Assembly (NCBI RefSeq): GCF_014656215.1
Contig: NZ_BNBZ01000001.1
Coordinates: 558,001-622,000 of the forward strand
Direction: 5' to 3'
DNA: 64,000 bases
Origin: Streptomyces zaomyceticus
GTDB lineage: Bacteria; Actinomycetota; Actinomycetes; Streptomycetales; Streptomycetaceae
The notes beneath the pieces were generated by a model. It was not told where the DNA came from. It made no database searches and saw only the letters and a list, made by a program, of their open reading frames with translations. The translations under genes were made by a program, and so were the position numbers. Shown here in pieces: positions 44,918 through 53,983 of this stretch. Positions within the stretch are counted from its first letter, which is position 1. Every line of letters starts with the position of its first letter.

Positions 44918-45644
44918 GCGCGGTGACGGGGATGAGCCGCATCCCCTTCGGCAGCTCGGCCTGGGCGTCCGAGCACTCGGCCTTCGGCACGAGGAAGACG
45001 GTGGCCCCGTCACGGGAGGCGGCCTGGGTCTTGAGGGAGACCCCGCCGACGGCGCCGACCGTGCCGTCCGCCTCGATCGTGCCCGTACCGGCGACGATGC
45101 CGCCGCCGGTGAGGTCACCGCCGTCACCGTCGCCGTCGAGCTTGTCGACGATGCCGAGGGAGAAGAGCAGCCCGGCACTGGGACCGCCGATGTCGGCGAG
45201 GTGCAGGCTCACCTTCACCTTCTCCGGGTCCAGGTCGAGGTGGTCGAGGGCGGCGAGGGTGGCCGCGTCCTGCGACTCCTTCATCTGGCCGAGGTTGTGC
45301 TTCTCGACCTCGGCGTCGGACTTCCCCGAGGGGTAGACGGAGTCGCGCGGAAGGACGGCCCGGTCGGTGCGGAACCAGGCGTCGGCCACGTCCGCGAGGT
45401 CCACGTCCGTGGACGGCCCGGTGGCGACGATCGTCGTCATCCGCAGCTGGCCCTCGGTGTCACGGACGGGGGCGCCGGTGATCGTGATGACCTCCTGCCC
45501 CTTGTCCTTGCCGAGCACGTCGGCGGTGCTGCCGGGCTGCGCGATCGCGTACGGCAGCGGCGCGAGCCCGACGACGGCGAAGAGCGCGGCGACGGGCAGA
45601 GCGCAGAGAGCGAGCGCCTTGGGACGGGAGAGACTGGAGAGCAC
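44850..45644 (-). CDS. Lon-like S16 family serine protease (YlbL-like), no PDZ domain
   Basis: A 264-residue protein with an N-terminal membrane segment (ALALCALPVAALFAVVGLAPL) and a C-terminal Lon-type proteolytic domain. The catalytic dyad is Ser156 in DIGGPSAGLLFSLGI and Lys205 in VGAVGGVSLKTQAA. Related actinobacterial proteins usually have a PDZ domain between anchor and protease; here the corresponding 100 residues are shorter and show no PDZ signature. It would act outside the membrane, on misfolded or signalling proteins. Stop overlaps the MFS gene end. Confidence 0.83.
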   Translation of the reverse strand: MLSSLSRPKALALCALPVAALFAVVGLAPLPYAIAQPGSTADVLGKDKGQEVITITGAPVRDTEGQLRMTTIVATGPSTDVDLADVADAWFRTDRAVLPRDSVYPSGKSDAEVEKHNLGQMKESQDAATLAALDHLDLDPEKVKVSLHLADIGGPSAGLLFSLGIVDKLDGDGDGGDLTGGGIVAGTGTIEADGTVGAVGGVSLKTQAASRDGATVFLVPKAECSDAQAELPKGMRLIPVTALSDAVASLRALEQGQESKVPSC

Positions 45645-45653
45645 GCCCCCAAT

Positions 45654-46874
45654 CTACTGGGGCGACCGCCCCCACCGGGCCGGGGGCGCGGAGCCGGGCG
45701 CGCGCACGGCCCGGGGCACGGCCCCGGAGCCGGGCACCGGCAGGTGCCGGGCGAAGAAGGACCGTACGAGCTTCCGCACGGCGGGCACCGAGGCACGGGG
45801 GTCGACGGTGCCGACCATCCCGGCCCGCCCGGCGGCGGTCGTCAGACCGGCGGCCCGCAGCTGCGGGACCAGGGCCGCGTAGTCGGTGAAGACCCAGTGG
45901 TGGCTGTCGGCGAGCTGCCGTCGGGCGACGGGTCCGCCGCGGCCGAGCAGCGCCGACCAGGAGCGGTCGAGGCGCGCGTCGCGGAAGCCGTCGGTGCCGG
46001 CGAGGAGCAGCGGCCGGTCCGTCCCCTCGCGGGCGACGGGCAGGAGTGCGCCGTCCATCTGGTCCAGGTAGCCCTCCAGGTTCACGGCGGCGGCGACCCT
46101 GGGGTCCTCGTGGAGCGCCTGCGCGACGGCGGTGCCGCCCGCGGAGTGCCCGTAGAGCCCGACCCGGTCGAGGCCGAGGGCGTCCAGGACGAAGCGGAGG
46201 TCGGCAACCCTCGTGTCGATCATGGTGCGGAAGGTCCCGGCGTCGAGGTCGGGACGGAGGACGGTGGTCCGGACCCGTTCGCGCCCCGGCCGCTCGACGG
46301 GGAACTCCACCTCGGAGGCGTCGCCGGGGTGGTCGACGGTGACGACGGTCCAGCCGTGCGAGGCGAGGTCGATCGCGAGGGAGCTGCCCATCGCCCGGGA
46401 GTCCCCGCCGCCGGGGCTGTACACCAGCACCGGCCGCCGGGCGGGCAGCGGCGGGGCGCCGGTGCGGGCGTGGGTGAGGGTGGCCGCCCAGTCGACCCCG
46501 GCCCCCGGCAGGCCGGGGCGGACCAGCGGTGCGAGGAAGGTGAACGCGTCGGCGGCACCGGGGGTGAGCTGCGGCATGCGCGGGAGGCCCCGGCCGGAGG
46601 CGGCCGGCCGGAACACGGTGACCATCAGCTCCCGCACACCGACGGCGGGCGCCCACGGATCGTTGCGGGAGGGGTCGACGAGATGCCGGACGGTGGCTCC
46701 GACGGCGTGCGGGCCGGTGGGTGCGGGCAGCCGGAGGACGAGGGGACGGGAGGCGGCGGCCGAGGCGGTGCCGGTGCCGAGCAGCAGGGCGGCGGCCCCG
46801 GCGAGGGCCCCGGCGGCGACGGTACGGCGGGCGGGCGTGTGGCTGCCGGGCGTGTGATCGGGTGTCATGGTCAT
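45654..46874 (-). CDS. Exported alpha/beta hydrolase (PAF-acetylhydrolase/lipase-like)
   Basis: About 406 residues. The N-terminus reads PARRTVAAGALAGAAALLLG, a twin-arginine type export signal. The hydrolase core follows: oxyanion strand RPVLVYSPGGGDSRAMGSSL, nucleophile elbow GLYGHSAGGTAVA with the catalytic Ser, and a late His in SHHWVFTDYAAL. The pattern suits the PAF-acetylhydrolase isoform II / polyester-hydrolase group. Start uncertain among ATGs at 46883, 46874 and 46868. Its gene ends 9 bp before the S16 protease, so they are probably cotranscribed. Confidence 0.82.
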   Translation of the reverse strand: MTMTPDHTPGSHTPARRTVAAGALAGAAALLLGTGTASAAASRPLVLRLPAPTGPHAVGATVRHLVDPSRNDPWAPAVGVRELMVTVFRPAASGRGLPRMPQLTPGAADAFTFLAPLVRPGLPGAGVDWAATLTHARTGAPPLPARRPVLVYSPGGGDSRAMGSSLAIDLASHGWTVVTVDHPGDASEVEFPVERPGRERVRTTVLRPDLDAGTFRTMIDTRVADLRFVLDALGLDRVGLYGHSAGGTAVAQALHEDPRVAAAVNLEGYLDQMDGALLPVAREGTDRPLLLAGTDGFRDARLDRSWSALLGRGGPVARRQLADSHHWVFTDYAALVPQLRAAGLTTAAGRAGMVGTVDPRASVPAVRKLVRSFFARHLPVPGSGAVPRAVRAPGSAPPARWGRSPQ

Positions 46875-46959
46875 GAGCGTCATCCTGGGAGCGGACGGGA
46901 CGCCGGAGCGAAGGTTACGGCCCTACCCGAAAGGCTGGCGGAGAACGGGGGTCGGTGCG

Positions 46960-48012
46960 GTGCTTCACATCCGTTTCACGGCGGAGGACATGAGCCGGGT
47001 GCGGTTCGCGCCCCGCCCCTCCCCCGTGCCCGAGCTGCACGCGGCTCTGCTGATGCTGGGCGCCCCGCACGAGGGGCTGCTCTTCGGCCGCTGGCGGGGC
47101 AGGCTGCTGCGGACCCTGCCGGGCGCGGCCGAACCGCTCGGGGAGCTGGTGCCGGGCGGGGCGGCCCCCCGCTTCCTCGACGTCCTCGGCGGCACGCGGG
47201 AGGAGGGCTTCGGGCTGATCCGTTCGGCGCGACCGGAGTTCGTACGGTCCGAGCTGGCACGGGTGTACGCGGGACAGGGCCCCGTCCCGCTCTGGGTCAG
47301 GGCGCTGCACCGCGGGGACGCGGCGGCCTGGGGCACGCTCGACCGGGCCCAGCGGGCGGCCCACGAGACGGTTCTCGCGCCGGTGTGGCCGCTGGTCGAG
47401 GACCTGCACCGGGCGGAGTTCACCCGCTACGCCCTGACGGCGGCGGAGCAGGGCCTGGCCGCCGCGCTGGCGGCGGTCGCCCCGGGCTCACGGCTGCGGG
47501 ACGGCGTCTGGGAGTGGCCGTCGGCCCCGTCGGCCCCGTCGGTGCTCGAAGCCCCGGAAGTCCCGGAAGCCCGGGGAGCCGGGACAGCCCCGGAAGCCGG
47601 GGAAGCCGGGAGAGCCCGTGAGGTCCGCCTCGACGGCCGGGGCCTGGTCCTGCTGCCGACCTTCCACTGGAGGGGAGGCCCGCTGGTGCAGGACCTGCCG
47701 GACCGCCCGGTGGTGCTGGCCTACCCGGCGGGTGGGGGCCTTCCGCCCGCGCCGGAGCCCCGGGGAGCGCGGAGCGAGGACGGCGGCCTGGCGGCGGCCC
47801 TGGGCCGCACGAGGGCCGCCGTGCTCCGGGCCCTCGCGGAACCCCGTACGACGACCGACCTCGCCCGGCGCACGGGCATCGGCAACGCGACGGCCTCCGC
47901 CCACGCGGCAGCCCTGAGGGCGGCGGGCCTGATCACCACGACGAGAACGGGCAGATCCGTCCACCACGAGCAGACCCCCTTGGGGACGCTCGTCGTCGGC
48001 ACGACGCCGTAG
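46960..48012 (+). CDS. Winged-helix (ArsR-type) transcriptional regulator, C-terminal HTH
   Basis: A 350-residue protein. A long N-terminal domain (HIRFTAEDMSRVRFAPRPSP, then LHAALLMLGAP) precedes a short low-complexity stretch of Pro/Glu/Ala repeats around residues 190-215. A C-terminal winged helix closes it: RAAVLRALAEPRTTTDLARR, TGIGNATASAHAAALRAAGL, ITTTRTGRSVHHEQTPLG. The architecture matches the streptomycete group of ArsR-like regulators with an N-terminal DUF5937-type domain. GTG 46960 is chosen over ATG 46867 because the earlier start would overlap the divergent hydrolase. Confidence 0.8.
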   Translation: MLHIRFTAEDMSRVRFAPRPSPVPELHAALLMLGAPHEGLLFGRWRGRLLRTLPGAAEPLGELVPGGAAPRFLDVLGGTREEGFGLIRSARPEFVRSELARVYAGQGPVPLWVRALHRGDAAAWGTLDRAQRAAHETVLAPVWPLVEDLHRAEFTRYALTAAEQGLAAALAAVAPGSRLRDGVWEWPSAPSAPSVLEAPEVPEARGAGTAPEAGEAGRAREVRLDGRGLVLLPTFHWRGGPLVQDLPDRPVVLAYPAGGGLPPAPEPRGARSEDGGLAAALGRTRAAVLRALAEPRTTTDLARRTGIGNATASAHAAALRAAGLITTTRTGRSVHHEQTPLGTLVVGTTP

Positions 48013-48166
48013 GACGGTGCCGACGCCCGGTGCCCGACGTCCCCGACCCTCGGCAGGCGCACCCGGACCGCCACGCGCCCGAGCGCCTCGCGGCCTGGCG
48101 CCTCGCGTCCCCGGCGCCCACGACCCGGCGCAGCCCGTCTACGACCCGGCGCCGCGCGCCCGCGGC

Positions 48167-48808
48167 CTAGCGCAACGCGTCGGCGACCTCGCGTGCCGCG
48201 TCCACCACCCGCGGTCCCACGCGCTCGGGCACCGCGTCCGCGAGCATCACGACACCGACGCTGCCTTCCACGCCGGTCACGCCGACCAGCGGTGCGGCCG
48301 CACCGCTCGCCCCGGCCTCGAGCTCGCCGTGGGTGAGGGTGAAGCCGGGTTCTATCAGCCCGCCCTGGCGGGCGGCGAGGATGGCGCGGCCGGCAGCGCC
48401 CCGGTCGAGCGGGTGGCGGAAGCCGGCCCGGTAGGCGACGTGGTAGTCGGTCCAGGTCGGTTCGACGACGGCGACGGCGAGCGCCTCCGCCCCGTCGACC
48501 AGGGTCAGATGGGCCGTCGCACCGATGTCCTCGGCCAGCGAGCGCAGCGCGGGCAGCGCGGCCTCCCGGACCAGGGGGTGGACCTGGCGGCCGAGCCGGA
48601 GCACGCCGAGGCCGACGCGGGCGCGTCCACCGAGGTCGCGTCGGACGAGGGCGTGCTGCTCGAGTGTGGCGAGCAGACGGTAGACCACGGTCCGGTTGAC
48701 ACCGAGTTTGTTGGACAACTCGGTGACGGTCAGGCCGTGGTCGGTGTCGGCGAGCAGTTTGAGGACTCTGAGTCCCCGGTCGAGCGTCTGGGAGGTTTCC
48801 GCGGTCAC
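48167..48808 (-). CDS. IclR family transcriptional regulator
   Basis: A 213-residue regulator: N-terminal winged helix (TLDRGLRVLKLLADTDHGL, VTELSNKLGVNRTVVYRLLA) and C-terminal effector domain (ATAHLTLVDGAEALAVAVVE, YRAGFRHPLDRGAAGRAILA). The effector domain is shorter than usual (family commonly about 250 residues in total). GTG 48808 follows GAAGGAGAGGGCGTC. There is no catabolic operon next to it, so its target is unknown. Confidence 0.9.
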   Translation of the reverse strand: MTAETSQTLDRGLRVLKLLADTDHGLTVTELSNKLGVNRTVVYRLLATLEQHALVRRDLGGRARVGLGVLRLGRQVHPLVREAALPALRSLAEDIGATAHLTLVDGAEALAVAVVEPTWTDYHVAYRAGFRHPLDRGAAGRAILAARQGGLIEPGFTLTHGELEAGASGAAAPLVGVTGVEGSVGVVMLADAVPERVGPRVVDAAREVADALR

Positions 48809-49193
48809 GACGCCCTCTCCTTCGGAGTGAGTGGCGGCGGTGCTCTCACGGGGTTGCGTCGCCGGTCCCGTCGGCGACGCACGTCAGAGGCCGCCGGCAG
48901 GAAGGGGTACACCGGCTGCGCTCCGCGGCGGCGCTGCCACGGGGCGATTGCTTTTGAGCCGGGACAGTAGCGACCCGCTCCGCTCAGCGGAAGACCTCGT
49001 CCAGAATCCGGGCGTCGACGAGCGAATAGAGACGGTTCGGGACCTTCGTCGGTCGCATGCGGGACTTTGGCGGACAAGATCGGCTTTGTCGTGCCGGTAG
49101 CGTGGAAGGGCCCGGAGGCCGACCGTGGGGGCCGGTCTCCGAGGCCGGCCCGCCGTCGGTCATCCCCGCCGGATCCACCGCCGCGCGGGACGA
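48809..49193. other. Intergenic region, possible gene remnant
   Basis: No confident gene in 385 bp between the IclR gene and the helicase terminator. A minus-strand stretch ending in TGA at 48984 reads MRPTKVPNRLYSLVDARILD then EVFR, which looks protein-like but is only 24 codons. It may be a remnant or a very short peptide. The rest shows shadow frames only. Confidence 0.4.
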
Positions 49194-49227
49194 GTGAGGC
49201 CCGTACGACCGCCGTCGTACGGGCCTC
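49194..49227 (-). terminator. Hairpin terminator after the helicase
   Basis: Perfect 15-bp stem TGAGGCCCGTACGAC (49194-49208) with its complement (49213-49227), loop CGCC. Ends the leftward helicase transcript. Confidence 0.85.
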
Positions 49228-49263
49228 AGCCACGTCTGTCGCACCTGCCGGGTGCGGAAACGG

Positions 49264-51057
49264 TCACCGCATCCGGGTGGCCCACTCCTGCACCTTCTTG
49301 ATCCGTTCCCGGATCTGGCCGGCGGTGGCCTCCGCGCTCGGCGGCCCGCCGCACACCCGGCGCAGCTCCGTGTGGATCACTCCGTGGGGCTTGCCGGTCT
49401 GGTGGACGTACGCGCCGACCATCGTGTTGAGCTGTTTGCGCAGTTCGAGGAGCTCCTTGTGGGAAACGACGGGTCGCCGCTCCGCCGGAAGCTCCAGGAG
49501 GTCCGCCTCGTCGTCCGGCTTCTTGCGGCTGTGCGCGATCTGCCGGGCCTGCCGCTTCTGCAGCAGCAGCTGGACCTGGTCGGGTTCGAGGAGGCCGGGG
49601 ATGCCGAGGTAGTCCTGCTCCTCGGCGCTGCCGGGGTGGGCCTGCATGCCGAACTCGGCGCTGTTGTAGAGGACGCGGTCGAAGACGGCGTCGGACTCCA
49701 GCGCCTCGAAGGGCAGCATGTCCTGTTCGCCGGTGTCCTCGTCCTGCTGGCGCTCGGCCTCCGCCATCTCCTTCTCGGACTCGGCGTACGGGTCCTCGTC
49801 CTCGCCCGCCTTCTTCGGCTTGTCGAGCACGTGGTCGCGCTCGACCTCCATCTCGTTGGCGAAGCCGAGGAGGCTGGGGATCGTCGGAAGGAACACGGAG
49901 GCGGTCTCGCCGCGCCTGCGTGATCGCACGAAACGGCCGACGGCCTGGGCGAAGAAGAGCGGGGTCGAGATCGTCGTCGCGTACACGCCGACGGAGAGAC
50001 GTGGCACGTCGACGCCCTCGGACACCATGCGGACGGCGACCATCCAGCGTTCGTTGTTCTCGCTGAACTCGTCGATGCGGTTCGAGGCGCCGGTGTCGTC
50101 GGAGAGCACGACGGTGGCCTTGGTGCCGGTGATCTCGCGGATCAGCTTGGCGTACGAGCGGGCCGAGTCCTGGTCGGAGGCGATGACCAGGCCGCCCGCG
50201 TCGGGGATCGACTTGCGGACCTCGGTGAGCCGCTGGTCGGCGGCGCGCAGCACGTTGGGCATCCAGTCGCCCTTGGCGTCGAGCGCGGTGCGCCAGGCCT
50301 GCGAGACGGCGTCCTTGGTCATCGGCTCGCCGAGGCGGGCGGCGATCTCGTCGCCGGCCTTGGTGCGCCAGCGCATGTTGCCGCTGTAGGAGAGGAAGAT
50401 GACCGGCCGGACGACGCCGTCGCCGAGGGCGTTGCCGTAGCCGTACGTGTAGTCCGCGGAGGACCTGCGGATGCCGTCGTTCCCCTCCTCGTACGTGACG
50501 AAGGGGATGGGGTTGGTGTCGGACCGGAAGGGCGTACCGGTCAGCGCGAGGCGCCGCGTCGCGGGCTCGAACGCCTCCAGGCAGGCCTCGCCCCAGGACT
50601 TGGAGTCTCCGGCGTGGTGGATCTCGTCGAGGATGACGAGGGTCTTGCGCTGTTCGCAGCGGTTGCGGTGGAGCATGGGCCGGACGCCGACACCCGCGTA
50701 GGTGATGGCGACGCCGTCGTACTCCTTGCTGAGCGGCCCGGCGCTGTAGTCCGGGTCCAGCTTGATGCCTATCCGCGCGGCCGCGGCGGCCCACTGCTTC
50801 TTCAGGTGCTCGGTGGGTGCGACGACGGTGATCTGCTGCACGACGTGGTGGTGCATGAGCCAGGACGCGAGGGTCAGGGCGAAGGTCGTCTTGCCGGCGC
50901 CGGGGGTGGCGACGGCGAGGAAGTCACGGGGCTGCTCCTGGAGGTACCTGTCCATGGCGCCCTGCTGCCAGGCGCGCAGCTTGCCGGCGGTACCCCACGG
51001 GGCCCGGCCGGGGAAGGCGGGAGAGAGGTGGTGTGAGGAGGTGGTGGTAGTAGTCAC
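49264..51057 (-). CDS. SF2 DEAD/DEAH-box helicase
   Basis: A 597-residue superfamily 2 helicase. Walker A is VATPGAGKTTFAL (residues 49-61), motif Ia VVAPTEHLKKQW, Walker B LVILDEIHHAGD, motif III LALTGTPFRSD, then VRMVSEGVDVPRLSVGVYAT and QAVGRFVRSRRRGE as motifs V and VI. The residues between 405 and 450 are very acidic (KKAGEDEDPYAESEKEMAEA). The form resembles the Rad25/type III restriction helicase group seen in most streptomycetes. Nucleic acid substrate unknown; there is no methylase or nuclease gene adjacent. Confidence 0.9.
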   Translation of the reverse strand: MTTTTTSSHHLSPAFPGRAPWGTAGKLRAWQQGAMDRYLQEQPRDFLAVATPGAGKTTFALTLASWLMHHHVVQQITVVAPTEHLKKQWAAAAARIGIKLDPDYSAGPLSKEYDGVAITYAGVGVRPMLHRNRCEQRKTLVILDEIHHAGDSKSWGEACLEAFEPATRRLALTGTPFRSDTNPIPFVTYEEGNDGIRRSSADYTYGYGNALGDGVVRPVIFLSYSGNMRWRTKAGDEIAARLGEPMTKDAVSQAWRTALDAKGDWMPNVLRAADQRLTEVRKSIPDAGGLVIASDQDSARSYAKLIREITGTKATVVLSDDTGASNRIDEFSENNERWMVAVRMVSEGVDVPRLSVGVYATTISTPLFFAQAVGRFVRSRRRGETASVFLPTIPSLLGFANEMEVERDHVLDKPKKAGEDEDPYAESEKEMAEAERQQDEDTGEQDMLPFEALESDAVFDRVLYNSAEFGMQAHPGSAEEQDYLGIPGLLEPDQVQLLLQKRQARQIAHSRKKPDDEADLLELPAERRPVVSHKELLELRKQLNTMVGAYVHQTGKPHGVIHTELRRVCGGPPSAEATAGQIRERIKKVQEWATRMR

Positions 51058-51161
51058 GATCTCCGGGTTCGACGCTCGTCCAGATATGACAACCGGGCCA
51101 CCTTACCGGCGGCCCGGCCGGAACGTCGTATGAAACCGGGCCGGTGGGGCCCGGTTGCGAT

Positions 51162-51554
51162 TCAGCTCACGTCGGGGGCGATCAGCTCGCGCAGCCCGTG
51201 GGAGATGGCCTTCACCTCGTCGATCGCGGCGGTCGCCACGGCGATGACCAGGCGCTCCGCCGCGTCGATGTCGGGTCGGAGCTGGACGCCGTTCATGGCG
51301 AGGAAGGTGACGCAGGACAGCCAGGCGGTGCGCTTGTTGCCGTCGAGGAAGGGATGGTTGATCGCGAGCGACTGGAGCAGCGCGGCGGCCTTGTCGACGA
51401 GGTCGGGGTAGGCCTCCTCGCCGAACATGGCGGCGGACGGCCGGTGCACCGCCGATTCGAGCAGTCCCGCGTCCCGTACGACGATGTGCTGGTCGTCCAC
51501 CGCGTGCTCGGCGATGACCAGGACGTCCTCGGCCGAGAGGTAGACGCAGCTCAC
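51162..51554 (-). CDS. doc: Doc/Fic-type toxin
   Basis: A 130-residue Fic-fold protein with the active motif INHPFLDGNKRTAW (His67 to Arg75), as in phage P1 Doc. Doc phosphorylates EF-Tu and so blocks translation. GTG 51554 overlaps the antitoxin stop (GTGA), so the toxin is translated after the antitoxin, the usual order. Length and motif spacing are normal, which suggests an active toxin. Confidence 0.9.
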   Translation of the reverse strand: MSCVYLSAEDVLVIAEHAVDDQHIVVRDAGLLESAVHRPSAAMFGEEAYPDLVDKAAALLQSLAINHPFLDGNKRTAWLSCVTFLAMNGVQLRPDIDAAERLVIAVATAAIDEVKAISHGLRELIAPDVS

Positions 51555-51751
51555 TTCAGCCGCTCCATCAGCTCGTGCCACTTGGCGGCCTGCTCCATGG
51601 CGGTCTTCCGCACGATCGCCTGCTGCGCGGTCCGGGCGAGGTAGTCGTCGACCGCCTGGAGGAGCAGGGCGTGCATGCTCGTGCCCTCCTGCTCGGCGCG
51701 CAGCTTGAGTGCCTCGGTCTGGTCGTCGCGGAGACGCAGGTTCATGGCCAT
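51551..51751 (-). CDS. Ribbon-helix-helix antitoxin partner of Doc
   Basis: A 66-residue protein. The N-terminal strand and helices NLRLRDDQTEALKLRAEQEG and SMHALLLQAVDDYLA form a ribbon-helix-helix of the Arc/CopG type; the C-terminal helix (KTAMEQAAKWHELMERLK) should mask the Doc active site. The promoter region repeats GGTACC-containing sites (near 51761 and 51784) and TACC-aaaac-GGTA at 51751-51763, likely autoregulatory operators. ATG 51751; a second ATG two codons later is possible. Confidence 0.87.
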   Translation of the reverse strand: MAMNLRLRDDQTEALKLRAEQEGTSMHALLLQAVDDYLARTAQQAIVRKTAMEQAAKWHELMERLK

Positions 51752-51796
51752 ACCAAAACGGTACCACCGGGTGGGGTCAGACTGGTACCGAATTAC

Positions 51797-53281
51797 TCAG
51801 GCCCGGGCCTCGGTACCGTGCAGCCTGGTCGCCACCCACGCCCCCACCGCCGCCACCCCCGCCATCGGCAGGAAGACCGCCGCGAAAGCCGCCGGGTGCG
51901 AGCCCGTGGCCGCGGAGGACGTGACCGCGTGGCCGACCGCGCCGCCGCCCAGCGCCGCGAAGGCCGCGCCGCCCGCCGCCAGGAGCAGGACGTTCGACAG
52001 GCCGTCCGAGATCTGCAGGGCGGCCGAGTTCGCGCCGACCTCCTCGGGCGCGGAGAGCTTCATGAGCAGCACGCTCGTCGAGGCGATCACCGCCCCCATG
52101 CCCAGGCAGCCGAGACCCCAGACCGCCGCGAGCACCCACACCGGCACGGCCGTGATCAGCACGCTCGGCGCCGCCGCGATGGAGAGCGCGACCAGCACCA
52201 TGCCGAGGACGACCAGCCGCTCCCGGTACGGCTCCGTCCAGGGCCGGGCCTGGATCCAGGAGCCGAGGGCCCAGGTGAGACCGCCCGCGGCCAGCGAGAA
52301 CCCGGCGAGCGTGGGGCTCAGCCCCCGCTGGGTGACCAGCATCAGCGGCACGAAGGACTCGGCCGCGATGAAGGCGCCGGCGGCGATGCCCCGCAGCAGG
52401 ACGACGGACGGCAGACCGCGGGCCGCCCGCCAGGTGCCGTGCGGCAGCAGCCCGCGGACGGCGGGCACGAGCAGCGCGACGCCCACCGCGGCCGGGAGCA
52501 GGGAGAGCCAGCGCAGCTCCTGGCCCCCGTACTGCAGGAGCGCCGCCCCCGCCGAGATGCCGAGCGCGAGGCGGATCCGCCGCCGGTCCCAGGGGGCGAC
52601 CGGCGCGGTCGGGTCGGCGGGTCCGGAGGCGGTGCGGCGTATCGCGGGGAGGGCGAGCGCCAGCGGGAAGACGACGAGGGCGGGGATACCGACGAAGACC
52701 CAGCGCCAGCCGAGGTGCTCGGTGACCGTTCCGGCGGCCAGCGGTCCGACGACGGAGGGAACGACCCAGGACGCGGCGAACGCGGCCATGATCGCGGGCC
52801 TGAGGTGCTCCGCGTAGGCCCGGCCGACGATCACGTACAGCGCGACGATCACGAGCCCGCCGCCGAGGCCCTGGACGGCCCGGCCGAGGATGAAGAGCCA
52901 CATGGCGCCGGCGGTCCCGGAGAGCAGCAGACCGGCGGCGAAGGCGCTGATGCCCGCGGTGAGGGGCGCGAGCGGACCGCTCCGGTCGGACCACTGTCCG
53001 GCCAGGACCATGGCGAAGAGGCTGGTGGTGAAGTACGCGGAGAAGGCGAAGGCGTACACGGACACGCCGTTCAGCTCGCGGGCGGCGACGGGCATGGCCG
53101 TGCCGACGGCGGTCGCCTCGAAGGCGATGAGCAGGACGACGGAGACGATGCCGATGCTGAGCGCCCGGTGGGCCGGATCGAGGACGGACCCCTTGGTGTC
53201 GTCGTCGTGCGCGACGTGCGCGACGGCACGGGCTCCGGGGCGTGGGGCGACGTCGGCGTCGCGGGGTTCGAGGGCGCTCAT
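51797..53281 (-). CDS. MFS multidrug-type transporter
   Basis: A 494-residue, 14-helix-type major facilitator of the DHA2/EmrB-like group. It shows IAFEATAVGTAMPVAARELNG in helix 1, the loop motif GQWSDRSGPLAPLTAGISAF, and QGLGGGLVIVALYVIVGRAY. The N-terminal 35 residues are hydrophilic. ATG 53281. It stands alone, 180 bp from tRNA-Cys on the other strand. Substrate unknown. Confidence 0.88.
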   Translation of the reverse strand: MSALEPRDADVAPRPGARAVAHVAHDDDTKGSVLDPAHRALSIGIVSVVLLIAFEATAVGTAMPVAARELNGVSVYAFAFSAYFTTSLFAMVLAGQWSDRSGPLAPLTAGISAFAAGLLLSGTAGAMWLFILGRAVQGLGGGLVIVALYVIVGRAYAEHLRPAIMAAFAASWVVPSVVGPLAAGTVTEHLGWRWVFVGIPALVVFPLALALPAIRRTASGPADPTAPVAPWDRRRIRLALGISAGAALLQYGGQELRWLSLLPAAVGVALLVPAVRGLLPHGTWRAARGLPSVVLLRGIAAGAFIAAESFVPLMLVTQRGLSPTLAGFSLAAGGLTWALGSWIQARPWTEPYRERLVVLGMVLVALSIAAAPSVLITAVPVWVLAAVWGLGCLGMGAVIASTSVLLMKLSAPEEVGANSAALQISDGLSNVLLLAAGGAAFAALGGGAVGHAVTSSAATGSHPAAFAAVFLPMAGVAAVGAWVATRLHGTEARA

Positions 53282-53461
53282 TCCCCCAGGGTAAGAGGTG
53301 AAGCGGGGAATGACCCCTGTCAGGAGTCCCGGTGCTGCTCAGCCCTTCGACGTACGACCGTGAACGGGGTGTGGCAGCGGTATGGCAGTCGTGTTGCACG
53401 GCACCCGAACCCCTTGAGCCCCTCCCCACCCCCGCCCTACGGTCGTACTCGTGCACAACAC

Positions 53462-53533
53462 GACCGTGTGCCCGAGTGGTTGAGGGGCTCGCCTGCAAAG
53501 CGAGTTACGTCGGTTCAATTCCGATCACGGTCT
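53462..53533 (+). tRNA. tRNA-Cys (anticodon GCA)
   Basis: Acceptor GACCGTG pairs with CACGGTC, D arm CCC/GGG, anticodon stem CTCGC/GCGAG around loop CTGCAAA giving GCA, short variable loop, T arm GTCGG/CCGAT. Discriminator U73, the identity base for cysteine. CCA not encoded. Confidence 0.96.
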
Positions 53534-53578
53534 CTATCGGATCTTCACAACCTCGCGGGGCTGTGCCAGAGTCCGCCC

Positions 53579-53962
53579 ATGAGTGATCAAGGCAGACGCA
53601 AACTGGGCGTCCTCGCGGGCGTGGCCCTCGCCGGCGGTCTCCTGCCGGGTGTGACGCTGGGCGCGGAGCCGCTCGACGTCATCATCTCCGTCCTCGCCGC
53701 GACCCTGGTGACGGTCGTCCTCACCCAGCTCGTGCACATCGGCCCCTCGGGCCGCGTCCCCGTCCCCGCCCTGACCGTCTTCGGCCTCGCCGGCTTCGTC
53801 CAGGACGCCCTCATCTGGTGGCTGCTGTCCTGGCTGGGACCGAAGATCTCGGAACTGCGGGTCGAGGGCCTGGCCACGATCCTCCTCGCGGCGCTGATCA
53901 CCCGCGCGACGGTCCTGCTGCTGTCCCAGCTGTCCCCGGCCGTCGAGACGGCCGAGGACTGA
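53579..53962 (+). CDS. Small hypothetical membrane protein
   Basis: A 127-residue protein with about four membrane helices (LGVLAGVALAGGLLPGVTLG, VIISVLAATLVTVVLTQLV, VPALTVFGLAGFVQDALIWW and GLATILLAALITRATVLLLS). The pattern is reminiscent of small holin-like (Phage_holin_4_2) membrane proteins found in chromosomes, but the match is loose. ATG 53579 lies 46 bp after tRNA-Cys. Function unknown. Confidence 0.65.
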   Translation: MSDQGRRKLGVLAGVALAGGLLPGVTLGAEPLDVIISVLAATLVTVVLTQLVHIGPSGRVPVPALTVFGLAGFVQDALIWWLLSWLGPKISELRVEGLATILLAALITRATVLLLSQLSPAVETAED

Positions 53963-53983
53963 GGGAGCGGGCCGCGCGGGCCC

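Noticed and set aside
53579..53962. Phage holin indicating a prophage
   Set aside because: The resemblance is loose and no other phage gene is nearby.
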